NCBI GenBank assembly: GCA_003230535.1
Contig: QIEW01000463.1
Location: forward strand, 1 to 9,592
DNA length: 9,592 bases
Direction: 5' to 3'
Source of the DNA: a bacterium
GTDB lineage: Bacteria > SZUA-182 > SZUA-191
In this document: positions 1-6,723 of the stretch, piece after piece
How the letters are laid out: the number at the start of each line of letters is the position of its first letter
How positions within the stretch are numbered: the stretch's first letter is position 1
Translations under genes and position numbers: made by a program
Notes under the pieces: model-generated
Databases searched by the model: none
What the model saw: the letters and a program-made list of their open reading frames with translations, nothing else
Told to the model about the DNA's origin: nothing

Positions 1-24
1 TTTCTGTAACCCTCTATTTTGCAT
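1..24 (-). CDS. Start of an early-operon protein, cut by the window edge
   Basis: Only the first eight codons are visible on the minus strand, reading M-Q-N-R-G-L-Q-K, so no function can be given. The start is supported by a strong GGAGGG ribosome binding site just upstream (about 31-36). The ATG also overlaps the TAG stop (14-16) of the restored reading frame of the preceding winged-helix gene, the same stop/start coupling seen elsewhere in this operon. The gene continues beyond base 1. Confidence 0.6.
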
Positions 25-363
25 TAGTTCCCTCCAGTTCTAGTTTTAGCTGCCCCAAATAATCGGGCAGATTCTTTTTATCCAGATTGGCGGCGCGCGT
101 CAGGATTTTAATGCCGTGCTTGCTGAGCTTGTGTATCGTCTCCCGCAATTCCCTACAGTGCGGGCAATGTAGTAGCCGCCCCTGTCCCGGTCATAGGAGG
201 TGCAGATCGGTACGTTATGATCCAGGATCAAGCCCCGTACCACATAACGCAGGGCTCGCCCGGAAAGCCCTACTTGCCCCGCCAGTTCGCTGTAGGTGAT
301 GACGTTCGGTTTCCCCCGGCGCTGATTGAGAATATTCAGGACTGCTATTTCGTTACGGTTCAT
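14..363 (-). pseudogene. Winged-helix DNA-binding protein of phage type, frameshifted
   Basis: The first about 68 residues form a compact winged-helix domain: a helix with AVLNILNQRR, then ITYSELAGQVGLSGRALRYVV as helix-turn-helix, then VPICTSYDRDRGGYYIAR as the wing. This arrangement is common in phage replication and regulatory proteins. After YYIAR the open frame runs into an unlikely tail and stops at 100-102. One base missing around 155-160 explains this: the neighbouring frame continues with ELRETIHKLSKHGIKILTRA, a helical tail typical of such proteins, and ends at 14-16, overlapping the next start codon. The full product would be about 115 residues. The frameshift may be a real mutation or a sequencing error. 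The ribosome binding site before 363 is weak. The shortened 87-residue product could still bind DNA. Confidence 0.7.
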
Positions 364-389
364 TTTTGTCCGGCTTCAGGCTGGCCTGG

Positions 390-917
390 TTATGCCGCCT
401 CCAGTTCCTCGATATCGTTGTCCCTGAGATACGCATTCACCAGCTTATCAATTTCGGCGTCCGCGGCTTTGATGATTACCGCATCGCCGGTGTCGGTGAT
501 TGAAATCCCCAGTTTCTTGAGTTTAATGTCTGATAGATACTTCAGAGATGATTCCACCGGCTTTTCCGTAATCTGTATCAAGATATCCTGCTGCTTTGGA
601 AAATACTTCTTGATTAGCCGGATTACTTGCTCCTTACTTTCCCACTTTAGTTTGCCTTTTCTCTTTTGTAGCCCAATTTTCACGCCGTGAAAAATTACTG
701 TCCTGGGCCGGACAAATATTTCTAGGCTGGCCTGTACCGCCACCTCAAGAAGCGAGTGCTTCTCAATGGTAGCGGCCACAGCCCTTTTTATACCCGCCAG
801 ATGCTTCCGCTTGCAGGCGGCAATCTCATCCTCTAGCGCCTGCATCCGTTTCACTACCACATTTCTCACATCAGAATATTCCCGGGTGAGTTTCTCAAGT
901 TCAGCTAAGCTTGCCAT
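390..917 (-). CDS. gam: Gam-like host-nuclease inhibitor
   Basis: The 175-residue protein has the size and layout of the Mu Gam family: an N-terminal coiled coil (about residues 3-40, LTREYSDVRNVVVKRMQALEDEI), a middle strand region with RPRTVIFHGVKIGLQKRKGK, and a C-terminal part beginning WESKEQVIRLIKKYFPKQ that ends in a basic/acidic helical tail. Gam proteins bind double-stranded DNA ends as dimers and shield them from exonucleases such as RecBCD; the bacterial Ku family is related. Its place downstream of the transposase and ATPase matches the Mu early region. It starts three bases after the previous stop, with a GGAG about eleven bases upstream. The assignment rests on motif and context memory, not on an alignment, so it is probable rather than certain. 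Confidence 0.7.
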   Translation of the reverse strand: MASLAELEKLTREYSDVRNVVVKRMQALEDEIAACKRKHLAGIKRAVAATIEKHSLLEVAVQASLEIFVRPRTVIFHGVKIGLQKRKGKLKWESKEQVIRLIKKYFPKQQDILIQITEKPVESSLKYLSDIKLKKLGISITDTGDAVIIKAADAEIDKLVNAYLRDNDIEELEAA

Positions 918-919
918 AA

Positions 920-1138
920 TTATTTTTTCTCCATAAGTTCAGGTAAGCTGGCCCGTTTCCGGCAAAGCTTACAGTTTGCTGTTTCATCTGGTCTGTCTTG
1001 CCTTCCCGCCCGGCCAAGTCCAATTAACAACCCGCATACGCAACGCGCATAATCTTTATATCTATTTCCTTCAATGTGGATGGTTCTGGGTAAAGGCGGG
1101 TCGTAAGCGTGGTTTTTCCTGTTCTCTATGATAATCAT
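920..1138 (-). CDS. Small Cys-motif protein of unknown function
   Basis: This 72-residue protein is not recognised. It carries a CxC pair (ARCVCG) and, about twenty residues later, CKLC, followed by a basic stretch (RKRAS). Four cysteines in this arrangement could bind one zinc, as in small phage zinc-ribbon proteins, but the first pair has one spacer residue where two are usual. The start codon overlaps the stop of the upstream gene as ATGA (1135-1138), so translation is probably coupled. It lies between a winged-helix protein and the Gam-like protein in the early operon, which suggests a part in phage replication or regulation; that is inference only. Confidence 0.65.
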   Translation of the reverse strand: MIIIENRKNHAYDPPLPRTIHIEGNRYKDYARCVCGLLIGLGRAGRQDRPDETANCKLCRKRASLPELMEKK

Positions 1139-1596
1139 ACGGCCCCCAATTCTTTTATGAATGCCGACTTGGCCTCCCTGGCGGTGGAATATGCATATTC
1201 AGGCGCCTTTTTATACTGGCCATTCAGGCAGGCATACCATTTGCCCTCCCGTCGCACCACACACCCGATAGATACATCAGTTTTTATGGTTTTCAATGTT
1301 TCGCCGGCCCACATCACGCTCAGATGCATACGACTCGGCTTCGGTTTAGGTGGTTTTGTCACAATCCGTTTGTACTGCGGCGTCTCCGGGGTGGCTTTTT
1401 CGGTCACCCGATATACCGGCGTCTGCTTCTTCTTTCCTGTCTGCCTGATGTATTCCTCTTTGGCAAGATATGTTATGTAGCGGCCAATATAATCTTCCGT
1501 TGCTCCGGTCAGTATTTTTAGGTCCTTTACGGTGAACGACTCGGAACATCTGACCGCCCGCCATATTTTCTCCAACATTTTTGATTTCCTTTGCAT
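1135..1596 (-). CDS. Early-operon protein with N-terminal winged-helix domain
   Basis: I place the start at the ATG at 1594-1596, which has a strong GGGAGGG site (1601-1607) four bases upstream, giving 153 residues. The longer open frame to 1728 runs inside the ATPase gene in another frame and is rejected. Residues about 8-60 look like a winged helix: KIWRAVRC, then FTVKDLKILTGATEDYIGRY as the recognition part, then EEYIRQTGKKKQTPVYRV as a wing. A proline/lysine linker (KPPKPKPSR) leads to a second small domain with CVVRREGKWYACLNG and a final helix AREAKSAFIKELG. The family is not recognised. The gene lies just after the transposition ATPase and is coupled by ATGA overlap to the next gene. 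A DNA-binding role in early phage functions is likely. Confidence 0.7.
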   Translation of the reverse strand: MQRKSKMLEKIWRAVRCSESFTVKDLKILTGATEDYIGRYITYLAKEEYIRQTGKKKQTPVYRVTEKATPETPQYKRIVTKPPKPKPSRMHLSVMWAGETLKTIKTDVSIGCVVRREGKWYACLNGQYKKAPEYAYSTAREAKSAFIKELGAV

Positions 1597-1606
1597 TTTT
1601 CCCTCC

Positions 1607-2320
1607 CTAGGCAGCCCTCTGCTTGAGAACTGCCTTGGCGATAACATCCACCATGCGGCGGCTGATATCTGGTGTCTTATTGGCTTGCGCCATGCGTTCC
1701 AGGTGCGAGAGCATGAGGATGGTCTCACCGAAGCCGCCTTCTGTGACTCTGACTATTTGTGCCGATCTTTCCTGGTGTAAATTTAAGCTCGCCAGGTCGT
1801 AGGCGATGAATTCAGTCTCATCAGCGCTGAGCGGCTGAAACTCCACCATCTGGCTGATGCGCCTGAAAAACTGGTGATACTTCTCTAGTTTTTTTCGGAT
1901 CCCGATCATTCCGATCAACACGAACGGCGAACCGGTCTGGTCATGGAGATCCCGCAGTGTCTCCAGCAGCCGCCAATTAGTTGTCAGATAATCTCCTTCG
2001 TCGATGAAGATTAGTTGTGGATGTGCCAATAGCTCAGCTTTTACTTGCTTGTACACCTCATCGGTATACCACTCCGGATCATGGCCTAGTTCTGCGCACA
2101 GATCCCGCAACATCGAGCGGGGCTTCCAATTCGCCAGCGCCCGGATAAAAACCCCGCCGTTCTGGGTGTGGTACCACTCCGCCGCCCTGGTTTTGCCGCG
2201 GCCGGTCTTGCCGTGGAGCAGCCCTAAGCCCGGCAGACCATCCGGCCTTTTTGTCAGGTTGAACATGGCTTCCTTGAGCGCCCTGATATTGTTCGTGTCC
2301 TCCACGAATTCTAGCTTCAT
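1607..2320 (-). CDS. AAA ATPase transposition target protein (MuB/IstB-like)
   Basis: The 237-residue protein has a Walker A motif GKTGRGKT (residues 37-44), a Walker B motif LIFIDEGD (103-110, with D107 and E108), and a sensor-like VLIGM strand near 134-138 followed by RRISQMVEF, as in AAA ATPases of the MuB/TniB/IstB group. These proteins bind DNA as ATP-dependent filaments, choose target DNA, give target immunity and stimulate the DDE transposase. It is somewhat shorter than MuB (312 residues) and lacks an obvious N-terminal HTH extension. A strong AAGGAGG lies eight to nine bases before the ATG. It follows the transposase gene after eighteen bases, the usual A-B order of Mu-like elements, so the two are surely co-expressed. 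Confidence 0.92.
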   Translation of the reverse strand: MKLEFVEDTNNIRALKEAMFNLTKRPDGLPGLGLLHGKTGRGKTRAAEWYHTQNGGVFIRALANWKPRSMLRDLCAELGHDPEWYTDEVYKQVKAELLAHPQLIFIDEGDYLTTNWRLLETLRDLHDQTGSPFVLIGMIGIRKKLEKYHQFFRRISQMVEFQPLSADETEFIAYDLASLNLHQERSAQIVRVTEGGFGETILMLSHLERMAQANKTPDISRRMVDVIAKAVLKQRAA

Positions 2321-2338
2321 GTATTGCCTCCTTTTTTA

Positions 2339-3964
2339 TTATCCTGCTGCCCGTCTCATGCTCCAGAACGCCTGTAAACGCTGATAGCTGGCGGCATTCT
2401 GGCTAAAAGTATCCGTTGTCTCAAATTCCCGCATAAATTCAATCTCATCAGCCGGCAGCACATCCCCGGCGCATTCTTTTTGCAGCAGCCACTCATAACG
2501 CTCCCGCGGGGTACCGAACAGGAGCGCTTCCTGTTTTTGTGCCGGCGCCGGAACTGCCAGCGGATCTTCAATTTCCCGCTCCTCTCCCCGCACCGGTATG
2601 GCCACAAGGTTTGTCTCTGTGGCTTCCTCATAGATCGAGTGGGTGATGAGAAGATCGCCGCCTTGCTCCAGCAGCTTTTCAGCTTCTGTCTGGATGACCT
2701 CTATCCGCTCGCCGAATGAGAGCGGTTTTGATATTTTTGCCTCGTATTTCTGGTGCGTCTCTTGACTTTCGACTATCAGGCGGACGTCAAAGACGCCCTT
2801 GTAGACCCATATTTTTCCTTCCGTCATGCCGTCAATTTCATACTCCTGGTTTGCAAAGGTAAAATACCCGCCTTTTGCGGTGCGTTCTTCCCGCCGGAAG
2901 ATGGTGAGTAGGGCTTCCGGCGGGATGTCCACTACGCCGCCCCGCTCGATTACCTTCATCCAGGATTGTTCCCGGCTGATATTGTGTTCATAGCGGTGCG
3001 GCCTCTGGGCGTATTCCACCAGGTAGTTATCAAGCTGCCGGTTAAATTCGGTGAGGGTGATTTCAAATTTCTCCCAGTCCGACATCATGAAGAACGATAG
3101 CTCAAAATTTTTCCAAAGTGTCCGCCAAGGCCGCTCAATCTTCCCGTGCCCTTTTTTGGCGTAGGGCTTTCCGAGCACTTTTTTTACACCCAGGCGCTCA
3201 AAAAACTCACTCATGGGCGTGGATTTAGCCAGGGGGCCGTTATCGAGCATGAGCAGCTTCGGCAAGCCCCGCATGGTCAGCCGACTATCTTTTTCACATC
3301 CCCAGGCATAGGCCAGAAAATCCACGCCATGCGCCGCCGATTCGCCTTCAGCGGCAACATAACGGGAGAGGCAGTAGCCTGAATGGTCATCGACTACACC
3401 GTACACCCAGGGACGCTCCCGGATGGGGACGGGTTTGTTTTTATAATGCTTGGCCGGCCGGTGCAGCCGCAGGACACGCTCGCCGTCTGGCATCCGGTGA
3501 TGGATATAGAAGAATTTGGAACTGGAGGCGTCAAACTGATGCAGCAGATTGGGATACTTGGCCTGGAAGCGCACCCAACGCTCACCCTGGCCGCGGTTCA
3601 GCTTTAGTTCCCGTGCGATGCGGCTAAATGTGCCCAGGGGGACGGCTGCCGCCCTGGGGGGAATAATTCCATCCTTGAGGGCGGCCCGGCGGGCGTGCTC
3701 GGTGATGACCATCCCGGCTTCCTCCGGCGGTCTGAGTTTTAGCTGCCAGATTATTTTTGTCCAGGCCGCATATTCCGGGTTATACGACCCCGTGTCAGAC
3801 CTTTTTTTACGTTTACTGCGGCGGGACTTTCTGATATCCCGCCAGAGTGTGTTTGTGCTCATTTTCAATACCTTCGCCCAAGCCTCCAGCACGCTGGTTT
3901 TGCAGCCGTGCGAGGCCTGGTTCCAGTCTATGATTATCTGTGCCAGCGTTGCCGCTTCCAGCAT
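2339..3964 (-). CDS. Mu-type DDE transposase
   Basis: The 541-residue protein is a phage Mu A-like transposase. The N-terminal part (about 1-130) is rich in HTH-like segments (LEAWAKVLKMSTNTLWRDIR; GTFSRIARELKLN) expected to bind the element ends. The catalytic rve core shows D145 (HQFDAS), D241 (LMLDNG) and E277 (GKIERPW) with 35 residues between the last two, the classic DD(35)E pattern. The segment near residue 365, GGYFTFANQEYEIDG, fits the Mu transposase C-terminal beta domain. The last about 60 residues (ERYEWLLQKECAGDVLPADE) may contact the ATPase, as the MuA C-terminus does. It would catalyse 3' end cleavage and strand transfer for replicative transposition. It begins three bases after the upstream stop, with GAGG eight bases before the ATG. 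No disruption is visible. Confidence 0.95.
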   Translation of the reverse strand: MLEAATLAQIIIDWNQASHGCKTSVLEAWAKVLKMSTNTLWRDIRKSRRSKRKKRSDTGSYNPEYAAWTKIIWQLKLRPPEEAGMVITEHARRAALKDGIIPPRAAAVPLGTFSRIARELKLNRGQGERWVRFQAKYPNLLHQFDASSSKFFYIHHRMPDGERVLRLHRPAKHYKNKPVPIRERPWVYGVVDDHSGYCLSRYVAAEGESAAHGVDFLAYAWGCEKDSRLTMRGLPKLLMLDNGPLAKSTPMSEFFERLGVKKVLGKPYAKKGHGKIERPWRTLWKNFELSFFMMSDWEKFEITLTEFNRQLDNYLVEYAQRPHRYEHNISREQSWMKVIERGGVVDIPPEALLTIFRREERTAKGGYFTFANQEYEIDGMTEGKIWVYKGVFDVRLIVESQETHQKYEAKISKPLSFGERIEVIQTEAEKLLEQGGDLLITHSIYEEATETNLVAIPVRGEEREIEDPLAVPAPAQKQEALLFGTPRERYEWLLQKECAGDVLPADEIEFMREFETTDTFSQNAASYQRLQAFWSMRRAAG

Positions 3965-3967
3965 GGT

Positions 3968-4825
3968 CTATGCCTCGTAGTTTTCGCTTGACAGGTCTCT
4001 GTTTATTTTTAAGGTTAGATTGCCCACCATGCGCTCCAGGATATTGAGGGCATTGGTGACTTTCACTTGCAGATCAAAATCTTCCTGGATGGCTTCTTCC
4101 GGCATACGATTCAGCGTAACGACCGCTTTGGTGATTAGTTGATCCACTTCCTGATAGTCGTCATACCAGCGCTTCTCCGCCCGCCGGACTTTTACCGCCT
4201 CCGGCTCGTCCGGTTTTTTCCTAAGCTTCCGGTTAAGTTGTACATTTTCTGTCTCCAGCTCTTCATTGGACCCCTCAAGATGCTTTATATGAGTTTTATT
4301 ATTTCGGAGCGCAATTTTTAGCTCCCGGTAACTCATTTTGTCGATGGCGTCCAGCGTCATATCTGCTATTGAGCCCCCGGCTTCAAGCGCGGCTAGTTCT
4401 TCCTCGTCAAAGGATTCAATAAGAGCTAATGCTTTAGTCCAGTTGTTCCCGCCTTCCGCAAATTCCTTAAGCTTCGGCAAAGCAGCAATTTTTCGCGTAA
4501 AAAGCATGTATTTGTGCGCATAACGATAACTTAATCCTGGAAAGTGCTCTTCTAAAATATGGGAAAACGTTTTCCCAATCTCTCTTTCTTGTAGTAGTAT
4601 TAATCGTTTCCCAATCTCATATTTACTTACAATCTCATGTTTTAACAGGAACTTAGTCTCTTCTATGATGCGGTTCCGGTCATAGGGCAGGTTATCGGAA
4701 TACGGCGCCAGGGCCTTGTTCCGCTCGGCCTCCTTGGCTTTGTGCTCATCTGTTTCCTGTTGAGCTTTACGAATGGTATGTCCTAATCCATCCATCCTTT
4801 CTTGTAAATTGGGGGTCTTTTCCAT
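3968..4825 (-). CDS. DUF3102-like protein
   Basis: The 285-residue protein resembles DUF3102 proteins of phages and plasmids. The middle segment (about 55-115) has the pattern IGKRLILLQEREIGKTF, HILEEHFPGLSYRYAHKYM, close to the ParB/KfrA-like 'growth on a small target, then aromatic helix' layout of that family. A coiled coil follows (about 180-205, HLEGSNEELETENVQLNRKL), then a basic stretch (RKKPDEPEAVKVRRAEKRW). Function is unknown; DNA binding during early phage growth is plausible. AGGAGGAGAG lies directly before the ATG. The C-terminal coding segment 4014-4042 is repeated almost exactly at the end of the gene at 6812-7492 but is read in a different frame there. Confidence 0.7.
   Translation of the reverse strand: MEKTPNLQERMDGLGHTIRKAQQETDEHKAKEAERNKALAPYSDNLPYDRNRIIEETKFLLKHEIVSKYEIGKRLILLQEREIGKTFSHILEEHFPGLSYRYAHKYMLFTRKIAALPKLKEFAEGGNNWTKALALIESFDEEELAALEAGGSIADMTLDAIDKMSYRELKIALRNNKTHIKHLEGSNEELETENVQLNRKLRKKPDEPEAVKVRRAEKRWYDDYQEVDQLITKAVVTLNRMPEEAIQEDFDLQVKVTNALNILERMVGNLTLKINRDLSSENYEA
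4014..4042. repeat. Long direct repeat, copy A (within DUF3102-like gene)
   Basis: These 29 bases match 6821-6849 at 28 positions, including 24 identical bases in a row (4014-4037 and 6821-6844). Copy A encodes part of the DUF3102-like C-terminus (ERMVGNLTL) and fits a normal protein end there, so it is probably the original. Homology stops abruptly on both sides. Confidence 0.9.
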
Positions 4826-4854
4826 CTCTCCTCCTATCTTTTTGATGTTTTACG

Positions 4855-5151
4855 TTATGCCCTGAACTCCTGTATCCGTTGGTGGAGCGCATTGCGCTCT
4901 TCTACCAGGCGCTCGAAGTAGCGGTAGCCGAGTTTCGGCCAGAACTGCGACAGCCGATAGCGCTCTCCGGGGAGCTTCTCTATCCAGCCGAACTGCTGGG
5001 CGTTATACAGCGTCCGGAAGGATGTATCCGTGGTTAACCCAGTCCGCTCAGTTACTTCCGCCAGCGACAGCTCCGGAAACCCGTCACTCATCAGCTCGCT
5101 CATCACCGCTGCTAAGGCCGCTTGCGATTTGTTGTGGTATTTTTCACTCAT
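4855..5151 (-). CDS. Winged-helix (IclR-type) transcription regulator
   Basis: The start at 5149-5151 gives 98 residues and has GAGG five bases upstream. It also overlaps the TGA of the small membrane gene at 5148-5249 as ATGA. A longer frame from a TTG at 5197-5199 is rejected because it lies inside that small gene. Residues about 10-75 form a winged helix: AALAAVMSELMSDGFPELS, then LAEVTERTGLTTDTSFRTLY as helix-turn-helix, then GWIEKLPGERYRLSQ as the wing, as in IclR-type domains. A helical tail (YFERLVEERNALHQRIQEF) could form a dimer coil. No effector domain is present. It probably regulates early phage genes or acts as an accessory DNA-binding protein ahead of the DUF3102-like gene, 29 bases downstream. 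Confidence 0.75.
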   Translation of the reverse strand: MSEKYHNKSQAALAAVMSELMSDGFPELSLAEVTERTGLTTDTSFRTLYNAQQFGWIEKLPGERYRLSQFWPKLGYRYFERLVEERNALHQRIQEFRA

Positions 5152-5249
5152 AGCCACCTCAGTATGAGTTTTATGATCCAGTACCAAAACCCAAGACAAC
5201 CCAATAAAATTGCTGTTTTCGCCAACGCATTTTTCTCTAATCTATCCAT
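5148..5249 (-). CDS. Small single-span membrane protein, 33 residues
   Basis: This gene is easily missed by size cut-offs. The ATG at 5247-5249 has an excellent AAGGAGG about seven bases upstream. The product starts MDRLEKNALAKTAILLG and ends in IIKLILRWL. Residues about 12-31 form one hydrophobic span with a basic N-terminal side and a basic end. The stop overlaps the ATG of the winged-helix gene (ATGA), so translation of the two is coupled. This is the second small membrane protein in a row in the early operon. Small membrane proteins here might interfere with lysis, superinfection or the envelope, but nothing in the sequence picks one role. Confidence 0.7.
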   Translation of the reverse strand: MDRLEKNALAKTAILLGCLGFWYWIIKLILRWL

Positions 5250-5269
5250 CGGTTAACCTCCTTCCAAAT

Positions 5270-5288
5270 CCCCCTTTGCCAAAGGGGG
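5270..5288. repeat. Perfect hairpin in operon spacer
   Basis: CCCCCTTT and AAAGGGGG pair perfectly around a three-base loop (GCC). It sits between the stop of the 84-residue membrane protein and the ribosome binding site of the 33-residue one. Neither strand has a T-run after it, so it is not a classic terminator. As I recall, very similar CCCCCTTT-loop-AAAGGGGG hairpins are scattered between genes in many bacteria. It could protect mRNA ends or partly attenuate the operon. Confidence 0.75.
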
Positions 5289-5301
5289 AGAGGATTGATT
5301 T

Positions 5302-5556
5302 TTAAAATCCTTGCGCCATCCTCCAGGCATAGCCGGCGACAAGGCCGAATGACGCCCATACAACCGCCCAGCCGATCCAGGCCATTAATTTTGACCGTAG
5401 CTCATTTCTGGGTCTACACACCAAAAATTCAGTATAAATTTCTTTTTCCCGCAGGAAAGTTACCGCTTTTTTCCGCCATCCATGCAGCCATTCCAACTCC
5501 TGGAGTAGATACTCCATCTCAATCTCTACTGCTTCGGTTGCGTTATTTTTTACCAT
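5302..5556 (-). CDS. Small membrane-anchored protein
   Basis: The 84-residue protein is not recognised. Its first about 55 residues are charged and helical (AVEIEMEYLLQELEWLHGWR, KKAVTFLREKE). One hydrophobic span follows near the C-terminus (AWIGWAVVWASFGLVAGYAW, about residues 59-78). This predicts a tail-anchored protein with a cytoplasmic head. The ATG at 5554-5556 has GGAGG eight to nine bases upstream and overlaps the end of the preceding gene by seven bases, so the two are co-translated. Position suggests an early phage accessory function. A role in blocking superinfection is one possibility, without direct support. Confidence 0.7.
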   Translation of the reverse strand: MVKNNATEAVEIEMEYLLQELEWLHGWRKKAVTFLREKEIYTEFLVCRPRNELRSKLMAWIGWAVVWASFGLVAGYAWRMAQGF

Positions 5557-6017
5557 CTCTTACCTCCTTTTTTCAGTCCGTGACTGTTCAGTCCGTGACT
5601 GTTATTGAGGCGCAATTGTAACGCCCGGTCTTCATCCTCGATCCTATCCTTCTCCAGCCCGTTCCGGCCCAGTTGGGCGTAATCGAGCGTCTCCTGATCT
5701 GCCACCTCGAACCCGCAATCCCTAACCATAGAAAACAGCGGCTCATAATCTCCGCAGGCTTTACAGAAATCTCTCAACTGGAAAGCGGGCAGGTTGTATG
5801 GCTCTTTGACCTCGCTTTTCCCTAAATAATTGTTCAGCATCGGAACCGTCATCTTCCGGCCTGACAACCGGGTTACCCGGTCCGCAATCTGATCAATACT
5901 GAGGCCGGACATTTTAACTGCTTGTTTTAGCAGGTCAATAAACAGCCCCTTCGCATCCCCCTGTGCAAATGAGAGCGTTAAAGTCCGGTTGTCTAATTTT
6001 TTTCTAGATCGTGACAT
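5550..6017 (-). CDS. Phage regulator-like protein, 155 residues
   Basis: The protein resembles a recurring family of Mu-like phage early proteins of the form LxxxVxxSGLSxxQIADRxxxLxGRxMTVPMLNNYxxxS, here at residues about 27-66, then NLPAFQLRDFCKACGDYEPL. This looks like a helix-turn-helix protein with an extra helical domain and is probably a regulator of the early or middle phase. The C-terminal end consists of a charged coil (NGLEKDRIEDEDRALQLRL) and then two identical NSHGL units, encoded by a 15-bp tandem repeat that is itself a hairpin (5572-5601). The start at 6017 has only a weak ribosome binding site. It is the first gene of the long leftward operon after the inserted opposite-strand gene. 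Confidence 0.65.
   Translation of the reverse strand: MSRSRKKLDNRTLTLSFAQGDAKGLFIDLLKQAVKMSGLSIDQIADRVTRLSGRKMTVPMLNNYLGKSEVKEPYNLPAFQLRDFCKACGDYEPLFSMVRDCGFEVADQETLDYAQLGRNGLEKDRIEDEDRALQLRLNNSHGLNSHGLKKGGKRW
5572..5601. repeat. Two tandem copies of a 15-bp hairpin repeat
   Basis: TTCAGTCCGTGACTG occurs twice without a gap. Each unit contains CAGTC and GACTG around CGT, a small hairpin. The repeat is coding on the minus strand, giving NSHGL twice, immediately before the stop of the 155-residue protein. A third CAGTCCGTGACTG is at 6732-6744, outside any gene. Confidence 0.9.
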
Positions 6018-6072
6018 TGCAAGCCTGTTTTTTGTGCGTTATGCTTATCACATTGGGGGTCAAAACAAAAAA

Positions 6073-6101
6073 TTGCCCGCCCCCCGGCGGTGTGGTATTA
6101 T
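6073..6101 (+). promoter_or_regulatory. Promoter of the opposite-strand gene at 6169
   Basis: TTGCCC (6073-6078) and TATTAT (6096-6101) are separated by 17 bases, a good sigma-70/sigma-A match. The gene at 6169 follows with a normal leader and an AAAAAAGGAGG ribosome binding site. A GC-rich patch (6076-6090) fills the spacer. On the other strand a TTGACC (about 6058-6053) could serve the 155-residue gene, but its -10 is poor. Confidence 0.5.
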
Positions 6102-6168
6102 CAAAGTAGGCCAATGCTTTGACGTCCGATTTGCGTCCGGAGGGCAGGCTAAAAAAGGAGGCTGATTT

Positions 6169-6690
6169 ATGAAAAGCATTCCCAATGCTTTTATTGCTGA
6201 TTTTGCCCAAATTAACCGTGTCTTTGATGATTTAGCGTCTTTGATTAAGAGTGAAGACAACTGCCCTGCCTTTTTCCCTAGAAAAAAGATTATTGAACAA
6301 GGGCTTGAAGCTGAATTTTTCCGTGTATATCTTTTTGATGCTATGAAGTATTTGGTAATGTTCATCCCGCAAATGAGTTTTGGTGATTTATTTAATAAAT
6401 TAATTCCGTTTGAGGAGCGATATGCATTGTCAGAAGAGGATTCGTCATCCAGTATGCGTGAATATGTTGAGTATGGCCGCAAGCAGTTGCGGTATATCGA
6501 AGATAAGACCATTGAACTGGAAGATGCTTTTTTCATTGCTGTTTTTGGGGATAACATCCTTCTAAGAATTTTTGATATAGGTTCGACGGAAGCTGTTGTG
6601 TTTGCTCTGCTCTTTGCTGCATTAAACGTTTACGAATATAGCGGGGATGGTCTTTCCCTGGAGGATGCTTCAAACGCAAAAGACCTTTAG
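6169..6690 (+). CDS. Probable phage moron, unknown 173-residue protein
   Basis: No family is recognised. The gene runs against all neighbouring early genes, has its own promoter (6073-6101) and strong ribosome binding site, and is followed by a large hairpin: the hallmarks of a moron, an accessory gene expressed from the resident prophage. It is more AT-rich than the genes on both sides, which suggests separate origin. The product is acidic and largely helical, with aromatic-rich stretches (AEFFRVYLFDAMKYLVMFIP; LEDAFFIAVFGDNILLRIFD) and a small hydrophobic segment near residues 140-155 (AVVFALLFAALNVY), not clearly a membrane span. Genes at such positions often act against other phages or alter the host surface; this is inference. 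The complementary 165-residue open frame is a shadow. Confidence 0.75.
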   Translation: MKSIPNAFIADFAQINRVFDDLASLIKSEDNCPAFFPRKKIIEQGLEAEFFRVYLFDAMKYLVMFIPQMSFGDLFNKLIPFEERYALSEEDSSSSMREYVEYGRKQLRYIEDKTIELEDAFFIAVFGDNILLRIFDIGSTEAVVFALLFAALNVYEYSGDGLSLEDASNAKDL

Positions 6691-6723
6691 TTGATATCAT
6701 GTATGACTCCTTTTGGTATTAAG

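Noticed and set aside
1597-1728. Longer N-terminus for the winged-helix gene starting at 1728
   Set aside because: It lies inside the ATPase gene in another frame with no ribosome site; the ATG at 1596 has GGGAGGG in front.
3549-3980. Plus-strand open frames across the transposase region (also 2004-2384, 3146-3382, 3383-3607)
   Set aside because: They are antisense shadows of the well-supported transposase and ATPase genes.
5152-5199. TTG start at 5199 for the IclR-type protein
   Set aside because: It falls inside the 33-residue membrane gene; the ATG at 5151 has a ribosome site and ATGA overlap.
5270-5288. Transcription terminator after the 84-residue gene
   Set aside because: The stem is strong but no T-run follows on either strand, and the next gene's ribosome site comes directly after it, so I list it only as a hairpin repeat.
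6060-6557. Minus-strand 165-residue open frame opposite the moron
   Set aside because: It lacks a ribosome site, is rich in Ser/Lys without domain pattern, and the plus-strand gene has a promoter, strong ribosome site and hairpin.
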